This document shows positions 1 to 8,191 of a stretch of 14,312 nucleotides of DNA, piece by piece. The notes beneath the pieces are model-generated. The model did no database searches. It was given only the letters and a program-made list of their open reading frames with translations, and was not told where the DNA came from. Numbering within the stretch: position 1 is the first letter of the stretch; every line of letters begins with the position of its first letter. The translations under genes and the position numbers were made by a program. This DNA is from Patescibacteria group bacterium UBA5187. GTDB taxonomy: Bacteria; Patescibacteriota; Minisyncoccia; Phycocordibacterales; PALSA-1337. The DNA is taken from contig DHWH01000004.1 of assembly GCA_002413065.1 (NCBI GenBank), forward strand, positions 11,828 through 26,139. The letters run 5' to 3'.

Positions 1-2164
1 GGATAGCACTATCTATACTGGATGCGGCCATTTTGTAACTATCAATTTCTGAATATGTAGGAGCGAGAGCTGCGGAAAGTACGATTCCTTTTTTGGAATC
101 CAAGACTGGACGGAGCACTGCTGCATCTGCATTTACTCTGCCTCGTCCTTGCAATGGCTTCAAAACCGAGCTCGCCTGAACCTCATGGTCATATTGAGTG
201 GAGATGAATTCATAACTGGTGACGTTAAGGCGCTTCAACATAGAAAGTACAACAGGGCTCAAATCCTTTGTTGTTTGAACAGGCGGCTCCATGTGCGTGG
301 TCTTACTTTCTTTTGTAACCAACTGTTTTTTTGGAAGACCATTATGCAAAAATTCCAATTCGACATCCATGATCGTCTTTTTGTCACAGGTCACCAGACA
401 TTTCCCGGAATTGGTGAATGTGCCGATGACCGTGGCTTCGACGCCGCGCCTCTGCATCAGCTCGGAAAACTTTTTCCAATTCTTTTTTGGAATGGACAAT
501 GTCATGCGTTCCTGCGATTCGGATATCCAAATTTTCCAAGGTTCAAGACCGGGATATTTTAATGGAACTTTCTCCAGCTCGACATGGCATCCGTTACATT
601 CCTTTGCCATTTCAGCGACTGAACATGAGATGCCGCCCGCGCCGTTGTCGGTAATGCTGCTATACAAACCGAGGTCGCGCGCTTCTTTGACGATAGCATC
701 GCTCATTTTCTTTTGCGTTATCGGATCACCGATCTGAACAGCGGTTGCCGGACTGCCGGCATCCATCCCTTCGGATGAGAACGTTGCACCATGAATGCCG
801 TCCTGTCCGACACGCCCGCCAACCATAACAATGTAGTCGCCTGCCTTTGCCTCTTTTTCCGTAGAGGAACGTCCGTTCAATTTTCTCGGAATAAGACCCA
901 CGGTACCGACAAAGACGAGAGGTTTGCCGCGGAAACGGTCATGAAAATAGACGAAACCTTGTGCCGTAGGGATACCGGAACAATTGCCTCCGACATTGAC
1001 GCCTTGTATGACACCCTCCATGATCCTTCGCGGAGGCAGCATTTTTTGTGTGAGTTGTTTGTCACGGAATAATGGTCGCGTATCCTTGGGATCCGCCAGA
1101 CAAAAACCGTATACATTGGCGATCGGTTTTGCTCCCATGCCAAATCCGATCTCATCGCGATTCACACCGACAATGCCGGTGATCGAGCCTCCGAATGGAT
1201 CGAGTGCGGACGGACTGTTATGCGTCTCTACCTTGTGAGTGACCACATACGTATCATCAAAAATAATTCCGCCGGCATTGTCCGTAAAAACAGAAACGCA
1301 GAAATCTTTAGCGCCTTTTTTCTTACGAATTATGTTCGTCGCCTCCTTTATATATGATTTGTAGAGTCCTTTTTGCACATCGTCGATAGGATCGGCGAAT
1401 ATCGTGTGCTTGCAATGTTCAGACCAGGTTTGCGCGATAGATTCGAGTTCCACATCGGTAGCGTCACGGCCTTTTGATCTGAAATATTCCTTGATGGCAC
1501 GCATGTACTGAATATCGAGTGCAAGCGGGCCGCGCGTTGTACCATCCCCATTGGATATGCCCTGTTTGCCAATTTTTGCCAATTCTTCGTCGGACACATC
1601 GAGACGAACCTTGCTCACAGCGGATTTGGATTTCAAAGTAACTTTCGGCACAAGTATCGTAAGACCCTTTTCTTTTTTGAATTCATCTGCAGTTTTGATC
1701 CGTACGCGCTGGATCAATGGGTTATGCAGAGCATATGCTATTTTTTCGACATCCAGTTTTGTCAAAGCGCCACCCTTTTCCTCTGTCGAAATAAAAAAAA
1801 TCTGCGAACTGTACACGGACTCGCCTGATTTGAACTTCTTTTTCAAGAGATCTTCGATGGTTTCTTTTGTTGTCGCACCGATGTTGTCGGTAACTCCGGG
1901 AAGTGATCCGACTTCAATAAGCCAGTTGAATCGGGCCGGAGCAACAATCTTGTTTATGGAAAAATTCTCGAGGAGAGGATTGGCGAGAATTGAGCCAATA
2001 CGCTCAAGGTCTTTTTTCTGCAATGAAGCATCGACGGTATACGAATCCAGGATGGAGACTTCTTTTATTTTTCCATTAAAACCAAGTCCTTCAAATTGTG
2101 CCTTCTTCACTGTTGCCCGGGAGTCCGGAACCTTGTAGGAAATGATGATTCGTGAGGCGGCCAT
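1..2164 (-). CDS. purL: Phosphoribosylformylglycinamidine synthase PurL, 5' part (cut by window edge)
   Basis: This enzyme converts FGAR, glutamine and ATP to FGAM in cytoplasmic purine synthesis. I translated the open frame on the minus strand from the ATG at 2164. It stays open for 721 codons to the window edge, so the C-terminus is missing. Recognisable parts are TWSEHCKH at residues 246-253, the nucleotide-binding stretch VETHNSPSALDPFGG at 312-326, a GGNCSGIPTAQG segment, and DGIHGATFSSEG followed by DNGAGGISCSVAEMA. The first 160 or so residues look like two PurS-like repeats, each ending in a similar LxNPL(L/I) strand (about residues 1-75 and 80-162), so the PurS function may be fused to PurL. 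It is transcribed divergently from the exporter cassette across a 134-nt gap. The family call is firm; the domain limits are by eye. Confidence 0.95.
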   Translation of the reverse strand, partial: MAASRIIISYKVPDSRATVKKAQFEGLGFNGKIKEVSILDSYTVDASLQKKDLERIGSILANPLLENFSINKIVAPARFNWLIEVGSLPGVTDNIGATTKETIEDLLKKKFKSGESVYSSQIFFISTEEKGGALTKLDVEKIAYALHNPLIQRVRIKTADEFKKEKGLTILVPKVTLKSKSAVSKVRLDVSDEELAKIGKQGISNGDGTTRGPLALDIQYMRAIKEYFRSKGRDATDVELESIAQTWSEHCKHTIFADPIDDVQKGLYKSYIKEATNIIRKKKGAKDFCVSVFTDNAGGIIFDDTYVVTHKVETHNSPSALDPFGGSITGIVGVNRDEIGFGMGAKPIANVYGFCLADPKDTRPLFRDKQLTQKMLPPRRIMEGVIQGVNVGGNCSGIPTAQGFVYFHDRFRGKPLVFVGTVGLIPRKLNGRSSTEKEAKAGDYIVMVGGRVGQDGIHGATFSSEGMDAGSPATAVQIGDPITQKKMSDAIVKEARDLGLYSSITDNGAGGISCSVAEMAKECNGCHVELEKVPLKYPGLEPWKIWISESQERMTLSIPKKNWKKFSELMQRRGVEATVIGTFTNSGKCLVTCDKKTIMDVELEFLHNGLPKKQLVTKESKTTHMEPPVQTTKDLSPVVLSMLKRLNVTSYEFISTQYDHEVQASSVLKPLQGRGRVNADAAVLRPVLDSKKGIVLSAALAPTYSEIDSYKMAASSIDSAI

Positions 2165-2298
2165 AGTGTAGTGGTATTGATTTATATCGTAAAAATGATG
2201 CCGCCAGTATATCATGAGATGTAATATAAGGTATACTGCTGAAGTCCCATAAGTAGAGCAGTCAACTTTCTCTTACGTACTGAAATTATCTATACACT

Positions 2299-3996
2299 AT
2301 GAAAAAAATACCCCTAACTTCTAAGGTCAAATCCGGCATCGCCGCCCACAAAATACTCTCCAGTGTAATAGCTGTGACGGTCATTATAGGAGGAATCGGC
2401 ATATATCGTTCAGCCAAAACAGCTAATACCGGCACTCGGTACGTGCTTGCTCCGGCACACATCGGCACGCTGACACAGACTGTGAGCGGTACCGGACAAG
2501 TTTCCGCTACGAATCAGACTGACGTCAAAAGTCAGGTTTCAGGAACTATTACTTCCGTAAAAGGAGCGGTGGGGCAAAAAGTACGTGCGGGCGATCTGAT
2601 AGCCACAATAGATTCGACACAGGCCGCTCTTGATCTGGAAAATGCGAGATTGGCACTTGAAAAATTACAAGAACCGCCGAAAGATACCGAACTCTCGAAT
2701 GCGCAAAATGCCGTTTCCAAGGCCTATGCAGATGGTTTCAATGCCGCTGCAAATACATTCCTGGATATGTCATCCGTAATGGACGGCCTCAAAAATTTAC
2801 TGTACAGCCGCGCAGGATTTTTAAGTGATCAATATTCAACAAATTTTGCCCAATCAACCCGGGATTATCTTACGACGGCCAGCCGTGACTATGATCGCGC
2901 AGTCGATGAGTATGGAAAAGTGCTCATAGAGTATAGAGGCGTGACGCGCGCCAGTCCGCAGGCGGATGTTTCTCGTTTGCTTGAGGACACGTATGCCCTT
3001 TCGAAAAATGTTGCCAATGTTCTTCAGGAAACGCACAACGCGCTCACCCGCATCATCACTACTCAGCCGGACTACAATCCTTCCGCCGCAACGTCCGCGC
3101 AATCGGACGTCACTTCATGGTCAACGAAGATCAATGCGGATGTGTCAGGCATTGTGAACGCGCAGAACGGCATTGATACCGCGAATAATTCCCTAAAAAC
3201 GCTTACGCGCGGCGCTGATGCGCTCGACATCCGCTCACAAGAGCTTACCCTTCGCCAAAAACAGCAGGCCTATGCAGATTATTTCATCACTGCGCCTTTT
3301 GACGGAGTCATCGGACGCATTCCTGTGAATGTCTACGATCAGGCAAGCGGCGGAACGGTGATCGCTACGGTTATTGGTCTTCGAAAATCCGTCACAGTCT
3401 CTTTGAATGAGATCGACGCCGCCAAAGTTCTGGCTGACCAGCAAGCCAGCCTCACCTTCGATGCCGCGCAAGGTTTGGTTGCGACAGGAACCGTGAGTGA
3501 GATCGATCTCGTCGGCACGATGACGCAAGGAGTTGTAAATTATAATGCCAAAGTTGCCATCAACAGCGATGACGCCCGCATGAAACCAGGAATGAGCACC
3601 AATGTGACTATCGTAACCGATCACAAAGAAGGAGCTTTGCTCGTTCCTTCTGCGGCAGTCAAAACACAAGGAAATATTCATTACGTCCAGATTTTGGACT
3701 CGGCATCGGCATCCCAGCCGGGACAATCCAACGGAACTTCAAGTACCCGAATCCGCATGACCACCGTAGCATCGAGCATCCCTCCTCATCAGCAGATCGT
3801 CACGACCGGAGATTCTGATGATACTAATACCGAGATTGTAAGTGGCTTAAATCCTGGACAGCTTGTGGTCGTAAGAACAGTTTCTGGAACAGCCGCTCAA
3901 ACTGCTTCGGCACCAAGCATATTAGGCAACTTCGGCACTAGTGGACGAGGCGGTGCCGCAGGAGGAGTCCGCACTGGAGCGGGAGGCGGCAGATAA
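2299..3996 (+). CDS. MacA/HlyD-type membrane fusion protein (periplasmic adaptor family)
   Basis: This is the adaptor subunit of an ABC export complex, anchored in the membrane and facing outward. It has a positively charged N-terminus, one membrane segment at about residues 19-37, and a first barrel-sandwich half at about 72-106 with the typical phrase QVSGTITSVKGAVGQKVRAG. A long helical region with a large insertion runs from about 107 to 325. The second barrel-sandwich half follows (ITAPFDGVIGRI, about 334-345), then beta-barrel and membrane-proximal domains. At 565 aa it is much longer than Escherichia coli MacA (about 370 aa). The excess lies in the helical insert and in a Gly/Arg-rich tail over the last 20 or so residues. 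No Shine-Dalgarno precedes the ATG. It is followed after 42 nt by the ATPase and permease genes, which it should serve. Substrate unknown. Confidence 0.9.
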   Translation: MKKIPLTSKVKSGIAAHKILSSVIAVTVIIGGIGIYRSAKTANTGTRYVLAPAHIGTLTQTVSGTGQVSATNQTDVKSQVSGTITSVKGAVGQKVRAGDLIATIDSTQAALDLENARLALEKLQEPPKDTELSNAQNAVSKAYADGFNAAANTFLDMSSVMDGLKNLLYSRAGFLSDQYSTNFAQSTRDYLTTASRDYDRAVDEYGKVLIEYRGVTRASPQADVSRLLEDTYALSKNVANVLQETHNALTRIITTQPDYNPSAATSAQSDVTSWSTKINADVSGIVNAQNGIDTANNSLKTLTRGADALDIRSQELTLRQKQQAYADYFITAPFDGVIGRIPVNVYDQASGGTVIATVIGLRKSVTVSLNEIDAAKVLADQQASLTFDAAQGLVATGTVSEIDLVGTMTQGVVNYNAKVAINSDDARMKPGMSTNVTIVTDHKEGALLVPSAAVKTQGNIHYVQILDSASASQPGQSNGTSSTRIRMTTVASSIPPHQQIVTTGDSDDTNTEIVSGLNPGQLVVVRTVSGTAAQTASAPSILGNFGTSGRGGAAGGVRTGAGGGR

Positions 3997-4038
3997 CTGT
4001 AAAAAGTGCGGCTGACTTAATTAGAGTATATTTCCGTC

Positions 4039-4740
4039 ATGATAGAAGTCAAAAATATTAAAAAAATATATGTAAATGGAGCCGAAAAAACGGAGGCTCT
4101 CCGGGGTGTCACCTTCACGATCAATGACGGCGAATTCGTGGCGATCATGGGACCTTCTGGTTCAGGCAAATCCACATTGATGCATATCCTCGGCGCGCTG
4201 GATACCCCGACGGAAGGCACATATACATTGGATGGCCAGGATGTTTCCAAGCTTTCCGATGATGAACTTGCCGCCATCCGCCGCAACCGCATCGGTTTCG
4301 TTTTCCAGTCATTCAATCTTCTTCCGCGCACCACCGTACTGCGCAATGTCATGCTGCCTCTCATCTATGCGCGCATACCGGAAGAAGAGCGCGAGAGTCG
4401 CGCGCGCAAAGCTCTGGCCGCAGCCGGCATGAATGAGGATCGTTTCAAGCATCGTTCCAACCAGCTTTCCGGCGGTCAGATCCAGCGTGTGGCGATCGCC
4501 CGCGCTCTCGTCAATGATCCTTCTCTTATTCTTGCCGATGAACCTACCGGCAATCTCGATACGCATACCGGAAGCATCGTGCTCGGCACATTCCGAACCC
4601 TCAATCGCGAACACCATCGCACCATCATATTGATCACGCACGAAAAAGAGGTCGCCGAATATGCCGATCGTATTATTTTTATCCGCGACGGACTCATTGT
4701 TTCGGATGACAAGAGCCATGCAAAACGCACATCATTATGA
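4039..4740 (+). CDS. ABC transporter ATP-binding protein, MacB/LolD type
   Basis: This cytoplasmic ATPase powers the adjacent FtsX-type permease. All core motifs are present: Walker A GPSGSGKST at residues 38-46, Q-loop Gln90 in FVFQSFNLL, signature LSGGQIQR at 143-150, Walker B LILADE at 163-168 with catalytic Glu168, and the H-loop His201 in LITHE. Its 233 aa are the normal length for a stand-alone LolD/MacB nucleotide-binding domain. The stop codon overlaps the permease start in an ATGA, so the two proteins are probably translationally coupled. The permease is a separate gene rather than fused as in E. coli MacB. This split form is usual in Gram-positive and Patescibacteria cassettes. Confidence 0.95.
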   Translation: MIEVKNIKKIYVNGAEKTEALRGVTFTINDGEFVAIMGPSGSGKSTLMHILGALDTPTEGTYTLDGQDVSKLSDDELAAIRRNRIGFVFQSFNLLPRTTVLRNVMLPLIYARIPEEERESRARKALAAAGMNEDRFKHRSNQLSGGQIQRVAIARALVNDPSLILADEPTGNLDTHTGSIVLGTFRTLNREHHRTIILITHEKEVAEYADRIIFIRDGLIVSDDKSHAKRTSL

Positions 4741-5948
4741 CCATCCCCGACATATTACGCGAAACAGTTTCAGCCCTTACTGCGAATAAAGTCCGCACGA
4801 CTTTGACGATGCTCGGGATCGTGATCGGCATCGGTTCCGTCATTTCCATGGTGTCCATCGGCCAAGGTGCACAGGCTTCCATCCAGTCATCCATCGAAGG
4901 ACTTGGCTCGAATCTTCTCACTATTTTTCCCGGATCCGTTCAGCCCGGACGAGGCATTGTCTCGTCAGGCCGCGGCGCCGCCCAGACATTGAAAAATGAT
5001 GACGTCGATGCGATCCGGGCTATCGATGGCGTCAGTCTCGTCTCTCCGGAACTCGACCGCCGTTTCCAGATCGTTTCATCAAGCGGCAACAATACGAACT
5101 CGACGGTTATCGGCACGGTTGCCGACTATGCCACCGTTCGCAACCTCAATCTGGCTGACGGTTCATTTTTTACGGATGCACAAGAACGTGGAATTACCCG
5201 GGTGGCAATACTCGGGGCTACTGTGGCTACTGACTTATTTGCTGATCAGGAACCGGTCGGCCAAAGTATCCGTGTGAACGGTGCAAATTTCCGCGTCATT
5301 GGCGTACTTCAGGCCAAGGGAGGTTCCGGTTTTGCCAACCAAGATGACATCGTTTTCGTTCCCCTTTCCGCCATGCAAAAAATCTTGACCGGCGTTGATT
5401 ATTTATCTTCTATCGCAGTATCGGTCGCCTCCAAAGATCAAATGACAACTGTGCAGGCACAAGCCACGGATATCCTGACAGCCAAGCATCGCGTGGCCGC
5501 ACCTGATTTTTCCATAATTTCACAGGCTGATATTCTCGGTACGCTCAATCAAGTCACTGACGCCTTCACTCTGTTTCTCGCGGCTATCGCCGGAATCTCG
5601 CTTCTCGTCGGCGGTATCGGTATCATGAATATGATGCTTACGACCGTCACGGAGCGTACGCGCGAGATCGGTCTGCGCAAAGCTGTCGGCGGCACGCGCC
5701 GTGATATCAGCATCCAGTTCCTGTCCGAAGCCGTTACCTTGACTCTTATCGGCGGTGCGATCGGCGTACTGATCGGCTGGAGTATTGCCACGGCGGTATC
5801 TTTGCTCGGAGTCATTCAGACCAAAGTTTCCTTCAGCTCGGTTCTCCTTGCCTTCGGCGTCTCCGCTTTGATCGGGATTGTGTTCGGCTACTATCCTGCG
5901 CGAAGGGCTTCGAGATTGAATCCTATTGATGCGCTGAGGTATGAGTAG
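4737..5948 (+). CDS. ABC transporter permease, MacB/FtsX family
   Basis: This is the membrane subunit of the exporter. It has one N-terminal transmembrane helix (about residues 21-42), a large extracytoplasmic MacB core domain (about 43-275) and three C-terminal helices (about 280-395). The family hallmark GGIGIMNMMLTTVTERTREI, followed by GLRKAVGGTRRDI, lies after the second helix and marks the coupling region to the ATPase. Its 403 aa are typical. Proteins of this family work by mechanotransmission, expelling peptides, lipoproteins or antibiotics through the adaptor instead of moving substrate through the membrane. No substrate can be read from the sequence. The start overlaps the ATPase stop by 4 nt. 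The gene ends 12 nt from the convergent transporter gene, with no evident terminator hairpin between them. Confidence 0.94.
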   Translation: MTIPDILRETVSALTANKVRTTLTMLGIVIGIGSVISMVSIGQGAQASIQSSIEGLGSNLLTIFPGSVQPGRGIVSSGRGAAQTLKNDDVDAIRAIDGVSLVSPELDRRFQIVSSSGNNTNSTVIGTVADYATVRNLNLADGSFFTDAQERGITRVAILGATVATDLFADQEPVGQSIRVNGANFRVIGVLQAKGGSGFANQDDIVFVPLSAMQKILTGVDYLSSIAVSVASKDQMTTVQAQATDILTAKHRVAAPDFSIISQADILGTLNQVTDAFTLFLAAIAGISLLVGGIGIMNMMLTTVTERTREIGLRKAVGGTRRDISIQFLSEAVTLTLIGGAIGVLIGWSIATAVSLLGVIQTKVSFSSVLLAFGVSALIGIVFGYYPARRASRLNPIDALRYE

Positions 5949-5960
5949 TAAAATAAATTT

Positions 5961-6302
5961 TTACCGGGAAGGTATGAAGATACCTGAAATAAGAATAATG
6001 GCGAGAAAACCGACGCCAATCCCCACCCATTGTGATGTGCTGACTTGTTCATGAAAAAAGAAAAAGCCAAGGACAACACTGATTGCAATGGTGATAAGCA
6101 GGATAACTGATGTCGTGATGGCAAGGCCGCCTAGTCGTATAGAGTACATGTAGAAAAACACCGTCAATAGGTTTATCGCGAGACCTGCGTACAACCAATT
6201 TTGATTGTTAGTAATTCCCCAATATTTCGCAAACACATCGCATATTGTCGAGAATATAAGGTTCAGAGCGACTACGCCTATGAGAAGCCAGTTTATGGTC
6301 AT
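5961..6302 (-). CDS. Small four-helix drug/metabolite transporter superfamily protein (EamA/SMR-like)
   Basis: This is a 113-aa integral membrane protein with four hydrophobic helices at about residues 5-25, 35-55, 59-82 and 91-110. Size and layout match a single EamA repeat or a small multidrug resistance protein, which would need to dimerise. The short charged link HEQVSTSQWVGIGVGFLAI before the last helix is typical of the superfamily. The membrane-embedded glutamate of EmrE (Glu14, eight residues before a conserved Lys) is not found here; a Ser sits at the matching place. Proton-coupled multidrug export is therefore not supported, and small-metabolite or lipid-precursor transport is equally possible. 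It is last in a minus-strand cluster with the hydrolase genes, 15 nt beyond the isochorismatase stop. Confidence 0.8.
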   Translation of the reverse strand: MTINWLLIGVVALNLIFSTICDVFAKYWGITNNQNWLYAGLAINLLTVFFYMYSIRLGGLAITTSVILLITIAISVVLGFFFFHEQVSTSQWVGIGVGFLAIILISGIFIPSR

Positions 6303-6317
6303 GAGAAAAGTATAGCA

Positions 6318-6860
6318 TTATTTTCTACCCACATCGTTCACAGAATTATTCGTCATATTCTGTCCTCTCAATAGTTCTATGGCATACTCATGCAGCTTCT
6401 CTGAAGATGACGACTGGCAGCATTCCTCGATCACGTATGTAATAAATCCGAGGTCAAACGCTTCATATGCTGTCGCCAGAACGCAGTCGTTCGTATCCAC
6501 GCCGACGACATGGATCTCTCGTATGCCAGCTTCCTTTAAGACGACGGAAAGATTCACGTTACCTTTGAAAGCAGATTTGGTTTCTTTATGAACTTTAATC
6601 GCATTCAGCTTCGATAGCTTTTCGGCCAATTCGGGAACAGTTTTTGTTTTTTCACCTTCAGGGCATATCCAATCCTGCTGTATTTCCCACAGCGAGCCTT
6701 TCTCTGCATGAAATGTCGCTTCGATATACAGGTCGTATCGCGAACTATTTAGAAGCTCTAAAATATTTTTGACTATATATGCATTCCGTTCATTCAAAAA
6801 AGCCGGTTGTACATCGACGACGATGATAGCGCATTTTCGGTTGGAATGAGGAATTCTCAT
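6318..6860 (-). CDS. Isochorismatase-like cysteine hydrolase
   Basis: This cytoplasmic alpha/beta hydrolase belongs to the isochorismatase/nicotinamidase superfamily. The catalytic triad can be placed: Asp16 in VVDVQPAF, Lys95 in HKETKSAF, and nucleophile Cys126 in GVDTNDCVLAT. The cis-peptide segment before the Cys (VVGVDTNDC) is also family-like. Its 180 aa are usual for the nicotinamidase or ureidoacrylate-hydrolase branch. The metal-binding DxHxxxH of true nicotinamidases is not clear: only a FHAEKGSLWE segment occupies that place, so the substrate is left open. The start ATG overlaps the NUDIX stop (ATGA), indicating coupled translation with that gene. Confidence 0.9.
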   Translation of the reverse strand: MRIPHSNRKCAIIVVDVQPAFLNERNAYIVKNILELLNSSRYDLYIEATFHAEKGSLWEIQQDWICPEGEKTKTVPELAEKLSKLNAIKVHKETKSAFKGNVNLSVVLKEAGIREIHVVGVDTNDCVLATAYEAFDLGFITYVIEECCQSSSSEKLHEYAIELLRGQNMTNNSVNDVGRK

Positions 6861-7321
6861 GGTAGGTATTGACTGTAATCAGTCGCAGGAAAAAGAGGGA
6901 CCTCTTTGTTAATAATTTTTTCGATAGGCACCCACATTGCGTCGAATTCATACGCATCTTCGACGATATGGATCACATCTTTCTTGTATAGATCCTTATT
7001 GACCAGATCCCCTTTATAGAGAAAGACTATTTCATGATTTTTTTCGCCCCAATACGTAAAAATACTTTCAACAACCTGCAGAAATTGAAGGTTTTCGATA
7101 TCACTCCCCAATTCTTCCTTAATCTCCCTTTTCACCCCCTGTTCTGCTGTTTCAAAGACATTCAAACTGCCCCCGAGAACCCTAAAATAATCACCGGGAA
7201 TTATCGATCTACTTCTTTCAGCATCTCGCTTTCTCAGGGAATTGCCGCTCTGGATCAGTACTTTGCCGTCATGAATGAATAGACACATTGCTTTTACTCG
7301 GATGTATTTTTCGGGTTTCAT
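6857..7321 (-). CDS. NUDIX hydrolase
   Basis: This is a pyrophosphohydrolase that should cleave a nucleoside diphosphate linked to another moiety, using Mg2+. The Nudix box GX5EX7REUXEEXGU is complete: GSLNVFE followed by REIKEELGS, spanning about residues 51-73 when counted from the ATG at 7321. I chose that ATG (MKPEKYIRV) over an in-frame TTG at 7333, because the TTG lies directly against the upstream stop and neither start has a Shine-Dalgarno sequence. The product is 154 aa with a single domain. The gene starts 12 nt after the truncated HAD gene and overlaps the downstream isochorismatase gene by 4 nt. The three hydrolases look like one small nucleotide or cofactor salvage operon. Substrate is not predictable. 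Confidence 0.92.
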   Translation of the reverse strand: MKPEKYIRVKAMCLFIHDGKVLIQSGNSLRKRDAERSRSIIPGDYFRVLGGSLNVFETAEQGVKREIKEELGSDIENLQFLQVVESIFTYWGEKNHEIVFLYKGDLVNKDLYKKDVIHIVEDAYEFDAMWVPIEKIINKEVPLFPATDYSQYLP

Positions 7322-7333
7322 AACAGAATTCAA

Positions 7334-7603
7334 TTATATCACTTCTTGCTTTACAAACACCCCAACTTTTTCCAACTCCTCAACTAATTTCGCGTTACCA
7401 GAATATAAAATACCCTTCATTCCTAGTTCTCTGGCCGCAGTAATGCACTTTTCCTTATCGTCAATGAAAACAGCTTCTTCCGGCCTGACATCCGCCTTGG
7501 CCAGAGCTATTTTGTAAAATTCCGGATCAGGCTTTTTCAAGTGTTCTTTGCAGGACAGGACGGAGTAATCAAAATGGTCATACAGTTTCAAATCTTGGTC
7601 CAT
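7334..7603 (-). pseudogene. HAD-superfamily hydrolase, N-terminally truncated
   Basis: These 89 codons encode only the second half of a HAD phosphatase. Motif III is seen as Lys24 in HLKKPDPEFYKIAL and motif IV as Asp48-Asp49 in VFIDDKEKC. The N-terminal motif I with the nucleophile (DxDG/T) and the cap domain are absent. In the same frame a TAA stop lies seven codons upstream of the first ATG, and I found no motif I in the other frames between 7604 and 7690. Intact relatives are about 190-220 aa. Without the nucleophile Asp the product cannot be a phosphatase. The break falls beside the recombinase-bearing region, so loss by insertion or deletion at this junction is the simplest reading. The fragment may still be transcribed with the NUDIX gene. 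Confidence 0.75.
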
Positions 7604-7666
7604 AGTAAGGCGAAGCCCTAGTTACCAACTCGGCAATTTGAGGGGTCTAGACAGACTTTGCGAACA

Positions 7667-7691
7667 GCGTCATCCATTGAGGTATGAAAGA
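7667..7691 (+). repeat. 25-bp leader repeat, copy 1
   Basis: This segment ends across the start codon of the 7684 gene (GCGTCATC, then AGGTATG) and matches 8319-8343 at 21 of 25 positions without gaps. In both copies the shared part continues over an AGGTATG start region. It could be a duplicated translation leader, a regulator site, or a recombination crossover sequence. No function is demonstrated. Confidence 0.6.
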
Positions 7692-8019
7692 TGACGATAT
7701 CGAAGCAATCATAGATGCTTCAAAACATTTCAAATATCATGAGCCAACGGGTTCAACGCCCTTTAACCGTATTTCCAAATTACCTGAATCCAAGAAATAT
7801 CTGAAGATGGCGATCAAGGAGCGAATCAGGCTACTAGTCGCTTCGTACATTTCATTAGCTTCCTTCATCGACGATGACCTCGTCGATTTTCTTGAAGGTT
7901 ACGACACCAAGAAGAACAAGAGAAAAGTTATACGGATATACAACAGGGTCTTCAGGGATTTTGAGAAGCTGAGGAAAGAGATTGTGGCTTTTGACCCCTT
8001 ATCCACACCTGACCCCTAA
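7684..8019 (+). CDS. Hypothetical helical protein, 111 aa
   Basis: I do not recognise this family. The product is charged and mostly helical, with a hydrophobic central stretch (RLLVASYISLASFIDDDLVDF, about residues 56-76) that looks like a buried helix, not a membrane segment. A Lys/Arg-rich helix follows (TKKNKRKVIRIYNRVFRDFEKLRKEI), which could contact nucleic acid or a partner. No signal peptide or catalytic motif is visible. The start ATG has an AGG only 1 nt upstream, too close for a normal Shine-Dalgarno, but the same leader is repeated before the recombinase. The gene's last codons run into the first TTATCCACA box. It reads toward the recombinase, so it may be an accessory factor of the same mobile unit, such as a directionality or repeat-binding protein. 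That role is speculation. Confidence 0.6.
   Translation: MKDDDIEAIIDASKHFKYHEPTGSTPFNRISKLPESKKYLKMAIKERIRLLVASYISLASFIDDDLVDFLEGYDTKKNKRKVIRIYNRVFRDFEKLRKEIVAFDPLSTPDP
7999..8007 (+). other. TTATCCACA box 1 (perfect DnaA-box consensus)
   Basis: TTATCCACA matches the E. coli DnaA box consensus exactly. It lies over the last codons of the 7684 gene and opens a module that recurs 137 bp downstream. Confidence 0.55.
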
Positions 8020-8041
8020 TACTAGGTTTCTCTTTGTTTCC
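8017..8041 (+). repeat. Direct repeat of spacer module, copy 1
   Basis: This 25-nt segment beginning TAATACTAGGTTTCTCTT recurs at 8154-8178 with 22 of 25 identities. It sits 18 nt after the start of the preceding TTATCCACA box in both copies. It follows the stop codon of the 7684 gene directly. Confidence 0.75.
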
Positions 8042-8053
8042 TATATTTTGTTA

Positions 8054-8131
8054 GTCTACGTAGTAGACCAATGTCGGTCTACCTGCTAGACCACTTTTGG
8101 TCTATTTAATAGACTAGTCTACTTACTAGAC
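8054..8131. repeat. Array of four 15-bp dyads GTCTA-N5-TAGAC
   Basis: Four perfect dyads lie at 8054-8068, 8077-8091, 8100-8114 and 8117-8131. All eight 5-nt arms are exact while the central five bases differ in each unit. The first three units are exactly 23 bp apart, separated by 8-bp spacers (CAATGTCG, CACTTTTG). The fourth follows at 17 bp. Five-base-pair stems would be weak hairpins, so binding sites for a dimeric protein on one face of the helix are more likely than RNA structure. Arrays of this spacing resemble iterons or recombinase accessory sites. No binding protein can be assigned. Confidence 0.8.
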
Positions 8132-8135
8132 TACT

Positions 8136-8144
8136 TTATCCACA
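8136..8144 (+). other. TTATCCACA box 2
   Basis: Second perfect TTATCCACA, followed by GG. It separates the GTCTA dyad array from the second copy of the direct repeat, 137 bp after box 1. Confidence 0.55.
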
Positions 8145-8153
8145 GGTTATACT

Positions 8154-8178
8154 TAATACTAGATTTCTCTTAGTTTCT
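8154..8178 (+). repeat. Direct repeat of spacer module, copy 2
   Basis: Second copy (TAATACTAGATTTCTCTT start) of the segment at 8017-8041, offset by exactly 137 bp, the same offset as boxes 1 and 2. The whole module therefore appears duplicated. Confidence 0.75.
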
Positions 8179-8191
8179 CTTTCTTTTGTGT

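Noticed and set aside
1551..2138. 195-codon plus-strand frame
   Set aside because: It lies antisense to purL, whose minus-strand frame is open and carries clear family motifs. The plus translation has no recognisable domain.
5949..5960. Terminator between the exporter operon and the convergent transporter gene
   Set aside because: Only AT-rich sequence is present in the 12-nt gap; no hairpin can be drawn.
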